64,000 bases of DNA, taken from contig NZ_CP068023.1 in the NCBI RefSeq assembly GCF_016695175.1, positions 2,619,501 to 2,683,500 on the forward strand. Reading direction: 5' to 3'. Of the stretch, positions 44,199 through 53,837 are shown one piece after another. Position numbers and translations under genes: made by a program. Origin of the DNA: Pseudoalteromonas sp. GCY (GTDB lineage: Bacteria > Pseudomonadota > Gammaproteobacteria > Enterobacterales > Alteromonadaceae). How positions within the stretch are numbered: position 1 is the first letter of the stretch; each line of letters opens with the position of its first letter. The notes beneath the pieces are model-generated. The model did not search any database and was not told the origin of the DNA. It saw nothing but the letters and a program-made list of their open reading frames with translations.

Positions 44199-45395
44199 CA
44201 CACTTTGTAAAAAGGCTTTAACACTCGGTCTTTTTCTGATCTAATAACGCCCACATTATCACTATCTACTTGTTAATTATGTCGTTATTTAGCCACCTTG
44301 AACTTGTTGAAGATAAGCGTTCTTCTATCAATCAACATCATGATCTTGCTGATGTTTTGTTTCTTATCATCTCGGCGGTTTTATCTGGTTGTGAAGGCTG
44401 GAAAGATATCGAGGTGTTCGGGCACAGTAAACTGCCTTGGCTCAGGCAGTTCAGAGCATTTAAGCACGGTATTCCAACGCGACATAGCATTGCACGTATT
44501 CTTAAAACAGTAGAAACTGACTCTCTGGTTTTGGCCTTGTTCAGTTGGGTCAACGAACAGCGCTCTCAGTCTGGTAAGCCAATTATTGCGTTTGATGGCA
44601 AAACCCTGCGCGGTGCCAGTAAAAAACGTGAGGATAACTTACATTTGGTGTCTGCTTTTGATTGCGAGTCTGGTTTAACTTTGTATCAGCGAACGGTAGA
44701 AAATAAGTCCAATGAGATACCGGCAGTTAGGGCCTTATTAGATGTGCTCGATATTTCAGATTCTATCGTCACACTAGACGCACTACATTGTCAGAAAGCG
44801 ACACTTTCAGCATTGATTTCAAGAGGGGCTGACTATCTGGTTCAGGTCAAAGCAAATCAGAAAACACTCTATAAAGCAGTCACTTCATGTTTTGAAACAG
44901 CCTTTGAAGAAGAAAAGAATTTGCCTGAAGATGTACAAGTCAGCAATGGTCATGGACGTCAGGAAACACGCATCACTTATGTTCTGAAGGCCGACAATCT
45001 GCCTGAAGAGATAAGAGAAAAATGGCCTGAACTCACTTCGCTAGTCGCGGTTGAAAGACACAAAAAATCCGAGTCGATAACAAAAATAGACACGCACTTT
45101 TATGTCACTTCAGTTGAGCCTGATGCACAGATGTTACAAAAAGCTATCCGCCACCATTGGCACATCGAGAACCAGCAGCATTGGGTACTGGATGTGGTGT
45201 TTAAGGAAGATGCTTGCCAGATCAGTGAGCCGATTTCGGCGGAAAACATGGCGCTGTTCAGACGGGTCGTTCGCAACTTGGTAAAACAGCACACAGGTCG
45301 TAAAGATTCGATACGTGGTAAGTGCGTTCGGGCCAGTTTTGACGATGAATTCAGGGCAGAGCTTATCTTCGGTTAATGGTCGTTAACGAAGTATG
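44199..45395 (+). mobile_element. ISAs1-family insertion sequence inside acxC
   Basis: About 1.2 kb with imperfect terminal inverted repeats: the left end begins CACACTTTGTAAAAAGG and the right end, read inward, begins CATACTTCGTTAACGAC (16 of 24 bases match over the first 24). It holds one transposase gene. No target duplication is clear, so the exact borders are approximate by a few bases. Confidence 0.8.
44279..45376 (+). CDS. ISAs1-family transposase
   Basis: A 365-residue transposase with an intact frame. The N-terminal part RSSINQHHDLADVLFLIISAV and the motif IAFDGKTLRGASKK, with the DDE aspartates in VTLDALHCQK and HHWHIENQQHWVLDV, are typical of the ISAs1 family (DDE_Tnp_ISAS1). The ATG at 44279 is preferred to a TTG at 44270. 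The element appears able to move. Confidence 0.9.
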   Translation: MSLFSHLELVEDKRSSINQHHDLADVLFLIISAVLSGCEGWKDIEVFGHSKLPWLRQFRAFKHGIPTRHSIARILKTVETDSLVLALFSWVNEQRSQSGKPIIAFDGKTLRGASKKREDNLHLVSAFDCESGLTLYQRTVENKSNEIPAVRALLDVLDISDSIVTLDALHCQKATLSALISRGADYLVQVKANQKTLYKAVTSCFETAFEEEKNLPEDVQVSNGHGRQETRITYVLKADNLPEEIREKWPELTSLVAVERHKKSESITKIDTHFYVTSVEPDAQMLQKAIRHHWHIENQQHWVLDVVFKEDACQISEPISAENMALFRRVVRNLVKQHTGRKDSIRGKCVRASFDDEFRAELIFG

Positions 45396-45730
45396 CTCTC
45401 ACCCTGAGGGTAGACCTCTTTAAACTTTTCGGGTTCATCGCGTACATAGATCAACGCATTCATTTTCCAGTTTTCTTTATAAGGCCCAAAAACATAGCCA
45501 CAGCTACATTTATTGAGCAGTTTATTTTCTTTTGATTCTACAATATAAAGATGTGGGCCAAGAGGGAGAATAATTTTATCAGACCAACTGACCTTCTCTT
45601 GCAAAACACTAATATAATTTATAAACCGATCCTTATCCTTGGGCATAAATAACATTTTTCTGACTGTTTCCCAGTCTAAGTCACCATCCACTAAATCAGC
45701 GACTTGTTTACGTGTATATGTAGTAGACAT
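45396..45730 (-). pseudogene. acxC: acxC, 5' part (N-terminal half of acetone carboxylase gamma subunit)
   Basis: About 111 residues of the gamma subunit: YTRKQVADLVDGDLDWETV at the N-terminus and CSCGYVFGPYKENWKMNALIYVRDEPE before the break (shown in part as CSCGYVFGPYKENWK). The CSCG pair is the first half of the zinc site. The frame runs into the ISAs1 element and meets a stop after four foreign codons. It starts 49 bases after the alpha subunit gene in acxABC order. Because the gamma subunit is needed for activity in characterised enzymes, the complex is probably inactive here. Confidence 0.85.
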
Positions 45731-45779
45731 AATAACCTCAGAATTAGTTTAGTGGCGGAATGTATTCCGCCCATTGCGT

Positions 45780-48113
45780 TTATTGCTCGACCAAAACGAC
45801 AGTACTCACATCTGGCATTTGACTTAAATCCATCGCATGGGTTGCGCCAAAGCACGGCACACCAAGTTCTTTCTCAGTAACGATCCATTCCTCGGGTAAT
45901 TGCCAAAACTGACGAAATTTATCTAGAAATGGTTGCGATAACTCAAAGCTAGAAGCAAACATCTGTTTTACTTGTATTGATGCTTCTTTTGCGAGAATAC
46001 GTTCTCGCTCATCAGACACCCATGCTTTGACTGGGATCCCTCTAGCCAAACGCTCCAACCGCATCTGCTTTTGGCGGATTAATGTTTGCTGCTTATCTAC
46101 TACAAAATCCCCTTCTTCATTGCGACTAAATATCGCGCCATAGACCTTTTGCGCAAACTCTTCAAGCAACACATTATCATTGAGATCCTTTTCAATATGC
46201 TCAATACGTCTATCAAGAGGATCGCCAAAGCCTGGTCCGCCGCGCAAGTAATTCAAATATAAATCACCATTATTGAATATTGCCTCCGTGGTTATACATT
46301 GCTTATCTCGCTTTATACTTGCGCCTGGTTCGAGGTGATTTTCAAAATCAGGGTAGTCAGGGTTATAATCATGCCCAAGAGGTAAGGATTTACCTTCCGC
46401 TATACGTTGATGCAAACCTGTTTCATGTGCCTCAAATCGGTAACCCGTTGCCGAAGGATAACCTCCCATTAAGCCCCAATCGCTGTTCATATAGCCATTA
46501 CCCATAAAGAACATGGTCCAATCTGCTGAGTTATGTACCATACGGAGCGTTTCAAACCCCATACCACCACGGTATTTACCATAGCCGCCAGTATTCGATT
46601 TAATTGCTCGTCCCATATAAAGAAGTGGCTCTGCAAGTTCCCAAATTTCGCAATCTCCCATGTCTCCCTCTGGATTCCAAATAGCAGCAGCATGGTTAAT
46701 ACCGTCTTTCACAGCACAAGCACCCGTTCCACAAGCCGCCGTCTCAAAGCTGTTAACCGCATGTATTTCTTCTTCTTGATTAAAGCCTCCACCTTGCATC
46801 CAATTACAGGGATTAGAATTACCTGCATTCACTTCTTCCAAATAGCCACGCGCAAAATAACCACGACTAATAACCCGCCATAATGAACTCCACGATGACA
46901 CCAAAAAATGCCAAGAGTCTGCATGGGCTGTGCGGCGATCATTTGGATTTGTCCAAGTCCCTTTTGGCAATCTAAATTCAGTCGCATACATAGCGCCATC
47001 ATTAATACGCTCTGTCGGCACGAGAGTTTGTGTCATCATCACCCAGATACCACTAGTGAATGCGGTAGGATTTGCATTGTAGGTATGCCACCCCCAACGG
47101 CTGCATCCTTCAAAATCAAGCCGCCAAGTCGCATTTGGCTTGATGGTGATAGTGCAAGGTGCGTGCATAATGGTATCTACCTTGGCAAAAGGAGAGGGCA
47201 AATGAACATCCTCATGCATATAAGGTACATCCACAAAGCCAACGGTATGATATTTACCTGGAATAGTAATATCATGAATTCGGCTGACCAAACCTCGGCG
47301 GCCATCCTCGATAATTTCATGGGTAAATTGCATGTAGGTGTCTATGCCAACATCGGCAATAACCTCCTCAACAATATCGCGGATCATATGATCCCCCGCT
47401 ATGCGGGTTTTTTCATCTAAGATCCAATATTTGGGGGTACGCACATTACGCTGGCTCTCATGCTGCCAATCCCGCATCGGCTTATCATTAACACCGGTTT
47501 TACGACAGGTAATTTGGATCCCATCGCCAAATCGCTGTACTTGCCCATTTGACATTGAGCCAGGTCCCACCGAACCGGTATCGATAACATGGGTTACCCC
47601 CCCAACCCACCCGACTAAAAAGCCTTCGTGGAAAATAGGAACGATGGTACAAATATCACAAGGATGAACATTACCTATTTGACAATCATTGTTAGTAAAC
47701 ATATCTCCAGGATTAATACCAGGATCTTCCTGCCAATTATTTTCTATCATGTACTTAATGGCGGCTCCCATAGTACCTACATGAATAATAATACCCGTCG
47801 AAGTACAAACACAGTCTCCCGCTGTATTATAGAGAGTAAAACAGAGCTCTCCTTCTTGCTCAACAATCGGTGAAGCTGCAATTTTTTTTGAGGTTTCCCT
47901 CGCATTTACTACCCCGGCTCGTAGTTTTGAGAATATTTTTTCATATTTTATTGGCTCACTTTTCTTTAGTTTTAATTCTGTTAGACCATCATAGGTCCCT
48001 GTATTTTTCGATCTTAAATAAATATCATCCCTATTTTGTTTCAATGTTTTACCATTTGCTAAAATAGGTGTGCTTTTTTTCTGTTGATTTAGATTCACTA
48101 CTGGGATATTCAT
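45780..48113 (-). CDS. acxB: acetone carboxylase alpha subunit (hydantoinase B family)
   Basis: A 777-residue protein of the HyuB/hydantoinase B family, the length of the known acetone carboxylase alpha subunit (AcxB). It has the long N-terminal region and the CFTLYNTAGDCVCTSTG and NDCQIGNVHPCDICTIVP segments. With the beta and gamma subunits, the complex carboxylates acetone with bicarbonate and ATP to acetoacetate. The order R-A-B-C is the same as the characterised Xanthobacter locus. It follows acxA after 31 bases with a ribosome site AGAGGATT. The frame is intact. Confidence 0.88.
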   Translation of the reverse strand: MNIPVVNLNQQKKSTPILANGKTLKQNRDDIYLRSKNTGTYDGLTELKLKKSEPIKYEKIFSKLRAGVVNARETSKKIAASPIVEQEGELCFTLYNTAGDCVCTSTGIIIHVGTMGAAIKYMIENNWQEDPGINPGDMFTNNDCQIGNVHPCDICTIVPIFHEGFLVGWVGGVTHVIDTGSVGPGSMSNGQVQRFGDGIQITCRKTGVNDKPMRDWQHESQRNVRTPKYWILDEKTRIAGDHMIRDIVEEVIADVGIDTYMQFTHEIIEDGRRGLVSRIHDITIPGKYHTVGFVDVPYMHEDVHLPSPFAKVDTIMHAPCTITIKPNATWRLDFEGCSRWGWHTYNANPTAFTSGIWVMMTQTLVPTERINDGAMYATEFRLPKGTWTNPNDRRTAHADSWHFLVSSWSSLWRVISRGYFARGYLEEVNAGNSNPCNWMQGGGFNQEEEIHAVNSFETAACGTGACAVKDGINHAAAIWNPEGDMGDCEIWELAEPLLYMGRAIKSNTGGYGKYRGGMGFETLRMVHNSADWTMFFMGNGYMNSDWGLMGGYPSATGYRFEAHETGLHQRIAEGKSLPLGHDYNPDYPDFENHLEPGASIKRDKQCITTEAIFNNGDLYLNYLRGGPGFGDPLDRRIEHIEKDLNDNVLLEEFAQKVYGAIFSRNEEGDFVVDKQQTLIRQKQMRLERLARGIPVKAWVSDERERILAKEASIQVKQMFASSFELSQPFLDKFRQFWQLPEEWIVTEKELGVPCFGATHAMDLSQMPDVSTVVLVEQ

Positions 48114-48144
48114 AATATAAAATCCTCTTAAAGTGGTGTTGTGC

Positions 48145-50283
48145 TTACACTTCTATTAAATGAAATAAACGGTGGGTATCCATAAAACTTTCGAAACCCG
48201 GAGGTACCACGAAGGTGGTAGCATCGGACTCTATGATGCAGGGACCTTTTAATCGATTACCGGCATGAATTTTTTCCATTAAATACAGTTGCGCATCATG
48301 CCAGCGGTGTTCAAAATAAAACTTTCGAGTACCCAGTTTTGCTTCTTCCGAAACTTCGGGTCCTACATCAGGCTCTTCAGGAATGGTCGGTTTTTTTACA
48401 TTAACAGTGCCATGCATAATGGCGGTTGTAACACCATAGCCTAGCTCAGGAGAGCGGGCAGCCCTTGCATAAACCCGACTGAAGGTTTCTTCAAATGCAA
48501 TGGTTAGTTGCTCCCAGTCTTGGCTACTTGCCACAGAATCTAGAGGGGAAACAATTTCTAAATCATTTAGTTGCCCCATGTATTGCATACTAAAGCCAGG
48601 TGCAAGCGTTACTTCGCTATCTTCAAAACCATTTACTCTGAATTCTTCTAATACTTTTTCACGCAGCTCATCCCAAGCGAATTGCAACTCTTTCACTGCG
48701 AGCACTTTCGCTTCATCAGTACTATCAGGGGGAATGGCCACATCAACACTTTTATCATAACGATATTCAAACTCGGCAGAAGCACAACCAAAAGCAGAAA
48801 AGCCAGCCGCCCAAGCGGGTACAATTGTTTCCTGAAATCCGAGTCCTTTGGTGTAGCCATATGCGTGTACAGGGCCTGCACCACCATATGAAAAGCACAC
48901 AAAATCAGCCGGTGCATAACCTTTACTAGAGATCATATCCGCTAAATGTTGTCGCAACGAGGCATCAAGAAGTTCAATCACCCCAGCGGCAGCTTCCTCT
49001 ACAGATAAATTAAGTTTATCGGCAATTTGTTCCTTAATGCATTGCCTTGAGCGGGCAGCATCGAGTTGTAAGGTACCACCAAGAAAGTTATCTGGATTAA
49101 GATATCCCAACACTAAGTGACAATCTGTCACTGAAACAGTTTCTATCCCTCCTTCTTGCCAACAAGTTCCAACTCTAAAACCTGCACTATCAGGACCTAA
49201 TTTGATTGCTTCTGAATAGGGATCGATACGCACAAAGCTACCAGCACCCGCTCCCACAGTATCCATGCCGACTAAAGGAAGAGACAAGACCAACCTAGCC
49301 ATATCTTTATCCCGACCTATGGCAAAATTGCCTTTAGTGATCAGCGCCATATCAAAGCTCGTCCCTCCTATATCAGAGCATGCTATATTTTCATAACCCA
49401 GCTCTTTTCCTAAATATGCAGCACCGATAACACCACCAATGGGGCCTGAGACTAACGTTCGGGCGAGCTCTTTTGCTTTCCAGCTAATCGTTCCACCGTG
49501 ACTTGCCATTACCCGCACATCAAAACCTCCGCCTAAATACGCCATCTGATCACTGAGAGCTTTTAACGTCACGCGTGAAGGTTCTGCGGCATAAGCCTCA
49601 AGCACGGTAGTATTAGTTCGATGGCTTTCTTTTCGACTCGGGTAATAATCACAAGAGGCAAAAACTGGAATTGCCTTTCCAGATTTCTGAACTTCTTCAA
49701 TACATATATCTCGTACTGCTCGTTCATGTTTTGCATTAGTGTGAGAATTTAAAAAGCTGATAACAATGGCTTTAACATCTCTTGCTATTAAGGCTTTTGC
49801 CGCCATGGCCGCTTCGGATAGGTTGACGGGAATAACTTCTGTGCCTTGGCAATCAATGCGCTCAGTCACACCTCGGGTATCTTGAATAGTCACTAATGGG
49901 TCATCATAATGATGCGCATTCAGGTGAATACGATCTTCAAAGGCATAACCTAAATAGCTTTGTAACGCCCTACCCATACGATGGTTGTCTTCGAAGCCTT
50001 TACTACAAATTAACCCTGTACGATTCCCCTTTCGCGAAACCACACGATTTAACATTGCAGTGCCCGAGTAAACACAGGTGATCATCTCACTAAAAACCTC
50101 TTCCAGTGATCTATCCCATCCTAGTAAGGCATCTATACTTGATTCGATTACAGCCGCAGTCTCGTCATCACTACTTTGCGCTTTACCTACTATAAACTGA
50201 CCATCTGCAGCAACAAAAAATGTATCAGTCATAGTGCCACCAGCATCAATACCAAGCACTTCTATTGGATTATCTACATTCAT
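48145..50283 (-). CDS. acxA: acetone carboxylase beta subunit (hydantoinase A family)
   Basis: A 712-residue HyuA/hydantoinase A family protein, the size of the acetone carboxylase beta subunit. The N-terminal LGIDAGGTMTDTFFVA is the ATP-binding phosphate loop of the actin-like ATPase fold; SGPIGGVIGAAYLG and CSDIGGTSFDMALI complete the nucleotide site. This subunit is thought to activate acetone and bicarbonate by phosphorylation. An AGGAGATAAT ribosome site precedes the ATG. A sigma-54 promoter lies 183 bases upstream. Confidence 0.9.
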   Translation of the reverse strand: MNVDNPIEVLGIDAGGTMTDTFFVAADGQFIVGKAQSSDDETAAVIESSIDALLGWDRSLEEVFSEMITCVYSGTAMLNRVVSRKGNRTGLICSKGFEDNHRMGRALQSYLGYAFEDRIHLNAHHYDDPLVTIQDTRGVTERIDCQGTEVIPVNLSEAAMAAKALIARDVKAIVISFLNSHTNAKHERAVRDICIEEVQKSGKAIPVFASCDYYPSRKESHRTNTTVLEAYAAEPSRVTLKALSDQMAYLGGGFDVRVMASHGGTISWKAKELARTLVSGPIGGVIGAAYLGKELGYENIACSDIGGTSFDMALITKGNFAIGRDKDMARLVLSLPLVGMDTVGAGAGSFVRIDPYSEAIKLGPDSAGFRVGTCWQEGGIETVSVTDCHLVLGYLNPDNFLGGTLQLDAARSRQCIKEQIADKLNLSVEEAAAGVIELLDASLRQHLADMISSKGYAPADFVCFSYGGAGPVHAYGYTKGLGFQETIVPAWAAGFSAFGCASAEFEYRYDKSVDVAIPPDSTDEAKVLAVKELQFAWDELREKVLEEFRVNGFEDSEVTLAPGFSMQYMGQLNDLEIVSPLDSVASSQDWEQLTIAFEETFSRVYARAARSPELGYGVTTAIMHGTVNVKKPTIPEEPDVGPEVSEEAKLGTRKFYFEHRWHDAQLYLMEKIHAGNRLKGPCIIESDATTFVVPPGFESFMDTHRLFHLIEV

Positions 50284-50465
50284 TATTATCTCCTAAGTGG
50301 ATTAATATTTTTCTGAACGTTAGCCGACTAACCCAAACTCAAGCTCGTAAATAGAGCTCAAATTATTACAAGATCTGTACAAGATTTCTGCGTTTAGATT
50401 TAATTACCTAGAACTTATAATGGTAAAGTTTGTAATCGTTATTTAGACGGTTAACTACCATCTAT

Positions 50466-50481
50466 TGCAAACCTTGCGCCA
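50466..50481 (-). promoter_or_regulatory. sigma-54 (-24/-12) promoter of the acx operon
   Basis: Minus strand TGGCGC-AAGGT-TTGCA, matching TGGCAC-N5-TTGCA at ten of eleven defined positions with the required spacing between GG and GC. It stands 183 bases before the acxA start, in the gap between the sigma-54 activator gene and acxA. Confidence 0.8.
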
Positions 50482-50579
50482 TATAGATGACACTCTTTAA
50501 TACATTACTAAAATTAAGAAAATTCAGATATTTATGTTTTTATGTAGATTTAAGAAAAGATAAATAAGTGAAGTATTTT

Positions 50580-50608
50580 CGGTCACTCGACCTAAAACCG
50601 GTCACTCG
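50580..50608. promoter_or_regulatory. candidate upstream activator sites, direct repeat
   Basis: CGGTCACTCG occurs twice with starts 19 bases apart (50580-50589 and 50599-50608), about 100-140 bases upstream of the sigma-54 promoter, where the AcoR-type activator should bind. The remaining gap shows nothing else. Confidence 0.55.
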
Positions 50609-50663
50609 TTTACAAACATATTAATTGCACAATGGCTGTGCTAAATAGAGATGAATTTTATTA

Positions 50664-52649
50664 TTAGCCTAATTTAAATTTTTGAATTTTTTGGTATAAG
50701 GTGCTTTTAGCTATTCCTAATTGTAGAGCCGCTTTGGTTATATTGCCTTTATTTTTCTTTAGTGCAGCAGCGACTGTCATTTGCTCAACCTGCTCTAGAC
50801 TCAAGTTAGTCAATAGGCTAGTTTCAGCATTGCTAGGATCGCAATGCGCCCGATTAACTGAGTCTATTTGTTGTTTTGCTTTTTTCTTATTAAAGGTGGC
50901 TAAGAATGGAAACTCCTCAAGTAGATCCGCCACGGTTAGTCTATCCCCACTGTTCATCAAGTAGGCACAATCAATCACATTCTTCAATTCACGTACGTTA
51001 CCTGGCCAGTGGTATTCAGCAAGTAAAGTGTATAGCTCAGGGCTAATACTGGTGACTTGAGCTTTCGATTGTGTGCTCAGTCGCTCAATAAAAGCAGAGA
51101 CTAATTGGGGGATATCACTTTTACGCTCATTTAAAGGAGGAATATAGAGTTTGACAGTGGCAATACGATAAAATAGGTCACTACGGAACAGACCTTGTTT
51201 GACCAGCTCACTTAAATCGCGATTAGTAGCTGCTAAAACCCTAAAATGAAGTTTACGTTGCTTGGTCTCTCCTAACCGACAGATCTCCCCCTCTTGCAAT
51301 ACCCGCAAAAAATTAGCCTGAATATCCAGTGGTATTTCACCAATTTCGTCAAGGAATAACGTTCCGCCATTAGCAGCTTCAATTTTACCAACCTTTCCAC
51401 CACGAACAGCACCGGTAAAAGCGCCTTCTGCATAACCAAATAATTCACTCGCAATTAACTCTCTTGATAAGCCTCCGCAGTTTAGGGTCACCAAAGGGCC
51501 TTGATTAAAACCACTGCTAGCATGAATAGCTCGAGCAAAAAGTTCTTTTCCCACTCCTGTCTCGCCTTGAATTAATACAGGAATATCTAATCTACTCAAG
51601 CGCTGTGCTTTATTTATCACTTTTGTTAAAGCCGGTGCGTTACCAATTATATGTGTAAATGATGATCCGTTATTTGAAGCCGATAAATCAGCTCTATGTA
51701 TAACCTTTTTAGCAGGGGGAACCACAAGAAGCGTACCAAGAAGCTCATCACCGGCAAATATAGGCTGCATCCATTTCTCGGGAAATAAGTTGCGCAGTTG
51801 CTTTAAAAGCCCACCTTCAGCATCAACCGAAGAGAGGTCAGTTAAGGAAAACGGGATAGCATGCTGAGCAAGGTTAGCACCAAACTGACGACTTTCTTTA
51901 ATAACGCCTCCCTCTTTATCTAGCAAAAGTAAGCCGTTTTTTGTCGTATCAGAGTAATTCGCTAGCGCTGCATTAAATAAGGTATTATGCTGCTCAAGCT
52001 TGAGACTTAGCAGCTGATTTTCTATACGTGCTGCAGTATCAGCAACTAGGGCACGGGCATGATAACTAAATTCATGATTTAAACCAGATAAGTCTAAAAC
52101 TCCGATCACTTCCCTAGAGATTGGCTCACGAATAACCACAGCCGTGCAGGTCCAGAGCTTGATCCCCTCACAAAAATGTTCCGTTGTATTGATTTGCACT
52201 TGGCTACCAACAGCTAAAACAGTACCTATTGCATTAGTCCCGGCGGCAGATTCACTCCAGATGGCACTGGGATGTAACTTAATTTCGCGCCCTGCTTCTA
52301 ACGTTTTCTCATCTCCCTCTACATGTAAGCATACGCCTTGTTTATCGGCTAAAATCAGCATAGAACCCGACTCAGCCAATAACTTTCCAACCTTACGCAT
52401 AGCTGGCTTGGCGGCTTTAATCAGTTGCTCATTATTAGTTAGTAATAATTGAAAGTCAGACTCATTAATATACTGGCTAGTTTGGTTCAAAGTGGGGTCG
52501 ACACCATCGTGAAGACAACGCTGCCATGAATCTGCAACGACGGTACGAATAGAAGAATGGGGTGAGCTACCAGCACTAACAAACCGCTCCCACGCGAGAT
52601 TAATTTGTTTTTCAGATGCTAGAAGCTTAAGTTTATCGTTATGTAACAT
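50664..52649 (-). CDS. acxR: sigma-54-dependent activator of acetone metabolism (AcxR/AcoR type)
   Basis: A 661-residue bacterial enhancer-binding protein. The N-terminal 320 residues are the GAF-type sensor region found in AcoR/AcxR (SAAGTNAIGTVLAVG). The AAA+ domain has Walker A GETGVGKELF, the sigma-54 contact loop GAFTGA and Walker B LFLDEIGEIP. A Fis-type HTH (ITKAALQLGIAKSTLYQKI) ends the protein. It lies directly upstream of acxA on the same strand with a sigma-54 promoter between, so it most likely activates acxABC when acetone or a secondary alcohol is present. The signal is inferred from neighbours. Confidence 0.88.
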   Translation of the reverse strand: MLHNDKLKLLASEKQINLAWERFVSAGSSPHSSIRTVVADSWQRCLHDGVDPTLNQTSQYINESDFQLLLTNNEQLIKAAKPAMRKVGKLLAESGSMLILADKQGVCLHVEGDEKTLEAGREIKLHPSAIWSESAAGTNAIGTVLAVGSQVQINTTEHFCEGIKLWTCTAVVIREPISREVIGVLDLSGLNHEFSYHARALVADTAARIENQLLSLKLEQHNTLFNAALANYSDTTKNGLLLLDKEGGVIKESRQFGANLAQHAIPFSLTDLSSVDAEGGLLKQLRNLFPEKWMQPIFAGDELLGTLLVVPPAKKVIHRADLSASNNGSSFTHIIGNAPALTKVINKAQRLSRLDIPVLIQGETGVGKELFARAIHASSGFNQGPLVTLNCGGLSRELIASELFGYAEGAFTGAVRGGKVGKIEAANGGTLFLDEIGEIPLDIQANFLRVLQEGEICRLGETKQRKLHFRVLAATNRDLSELVKQGLFRSDLFYRIATVKLYIPPLNERKSDIPQLVSAFIERLSTQSKAQVTSISPELYTLLAEYHWPGNVRELKNVIDCAYLMNSGDRLTVADLLEEFPFLATFNKKKAKQQIDSVNRAHCDPSNAETSLLTNLSLEQVEQMTVAAALKKNKGNITKAALQLGIAKSTLYQKIQKFKLG

Positions 52650-52844
52650 GCAGTATCTCCAAGCGCATTTGCGCTATCTTTATAGTGAGATATATCGTAT
52701 GGGCATCATAACCAGTGCTAAATAAAGCACCAAACTAGGTTATAAAGTAACCTATAGAAAACTAAGGGTCAATGTGTAACTGCCCCAGTTCTAATACAGC
52801 TCGTGAGTAGAATTATGCAGCCTCAAGATAAGCTAATAAAAGTT

Positions 52845-53732
52845 TCACCATGGCGTGTTGGCAAAATAGTGAGACAAATAGTCGATCAACGCCCGCACGG
52901 TTGGAGACATATACTTTCTCGAAGAATAGAGCACGTATATATTCATATCGTTTGGCTTCCAATCAGGTAGTACCTGCTTAAGCTCGCCAGATTGTATGTA
53001 GTGATTAACCAAATAAGTGGGTTGAATTGCCAGACCGGCGCCATTTAACGCTGCGTGCAATAAGGCGGTCGCTTCGTTCGCAGTTAAACGACAATTTACG
53101 GCTACCGATTGTTGTGAGTTACCTTTGCGCAAATGCCAGATATGCTGCTGAAAGTTTTTATACCCGAGGCACAAGTGCTCAGCTAGGTCATCTGGTTTTG
53201 TGATTTCACTTGTACTCGTAAGGTACTGCGGCGACGCCACAATAACTGAGCCACATACTGCAATTGATTTACCAATCAAAGATGGATCCGGTGCAGAGGC
53301 AATACGAATAGCCAGATCTATCTGACTCTCAGTGAGATCAGCCACAGAATCTTGCAAATCAACATCAATATTCACGTCAGGATGTGCTGACATAAACTGT
53401 TGAATAGCGGGCACAAGTTGAGAAAAGCCAAAAGACATACTGGTTGCTAGTCGAACCGTACCAGACAGTTTGCCGCTGGTATCCGCCAAGCCGGTTATGG
53501 TGTCGGCTTGCCTCAGCCACTGCCTAACTTCTTCCAAGCAGGATTCCCCTGCTGTAGTTAAAGATACCCTTCTCGTGGTGCGATGTAATAAACGAATGTT
53601 TAGCCAGCTCTCCATTGCTTCAATGTACCGAGTTACCATAGGGCGAGACATATCTAGCCTGTCAGCCGTCGCGGTAAAGCTACCCGTGATTGCAACGTCG
53701 GCAAAGACCTTAGCAGCGATGAGTCTATCCAT
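52845..53732 (-). CDS. LysR family transcriptional regulator
   Basis: A 295-residue protein with an N-terminal winged HTH (FADVAITGSFTATADRLDMSRPMVTRYIEAME in part: TADRLDMSRPMVTRYIEAM) and the usual LysR substrate-binding domain (LSGTVRLATSMSFG). It is divergent from the MBL/DsbA-like gene pair and probably controls it. The 105-base gap contains a widely spaced GTTTAGT/ACTAAAC pair. The effector is unknown. Confidence 0.9.
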   Translation of the reverse strand: MDRLIAAKVFADVAITGSFTATADRLDMSRPMVTRYIEAMESWLNIRLLHRTTRRVSLTTAGESCLEEVRQWLRQADTITGLADTSGKLSGTVRLATSMSFGFSQLVPAIQQFMSAHPDVNIDVDLQDSVADLTESQIDLAIRIASAPDPSLIGKSIAVCGSVIVASPQYLTSTSEITKPDDLAEHLCLGYKNFQQHIWHLRKGNSQQSVAVNCRLTANEATALLHAALNGAGLAIQPTYLVNHYIQSGELKQVLPDWKPNDMNIYVLYSSRKYMSPTVRALIDYLSHYFANTPW

Positions 53733-53837
53733 TTATTTGTTCGATTTATGAAACAATGATGTTTAGTTTGGCATGTTTTTCTGAGCCTATCAATTTCATA
53801 TCATCTGCTCCGTACTAAACCTATTGAGGCAAAAGAT

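Noticed and set aside
44199..45395. Target-site duplication for the ISAs1-family element
   Set aside because: No matching 8-10 base flanks could be found, so none is claimed.
48145..50283. 5-oxoprolinase or N-methylhydantoinase assignment for the HyuA/HyuB-like genes
   Set aside because: The gamma-subunit halves, the AcoR-type activator and the protein lengths fit acetone carboxylase better.
53761..53820. LysR box made of GTTTAGT and ACTAAAC
   Set aside because: Arms are 46 bases apart, too far for one dimer site and too short to stand out from chance.
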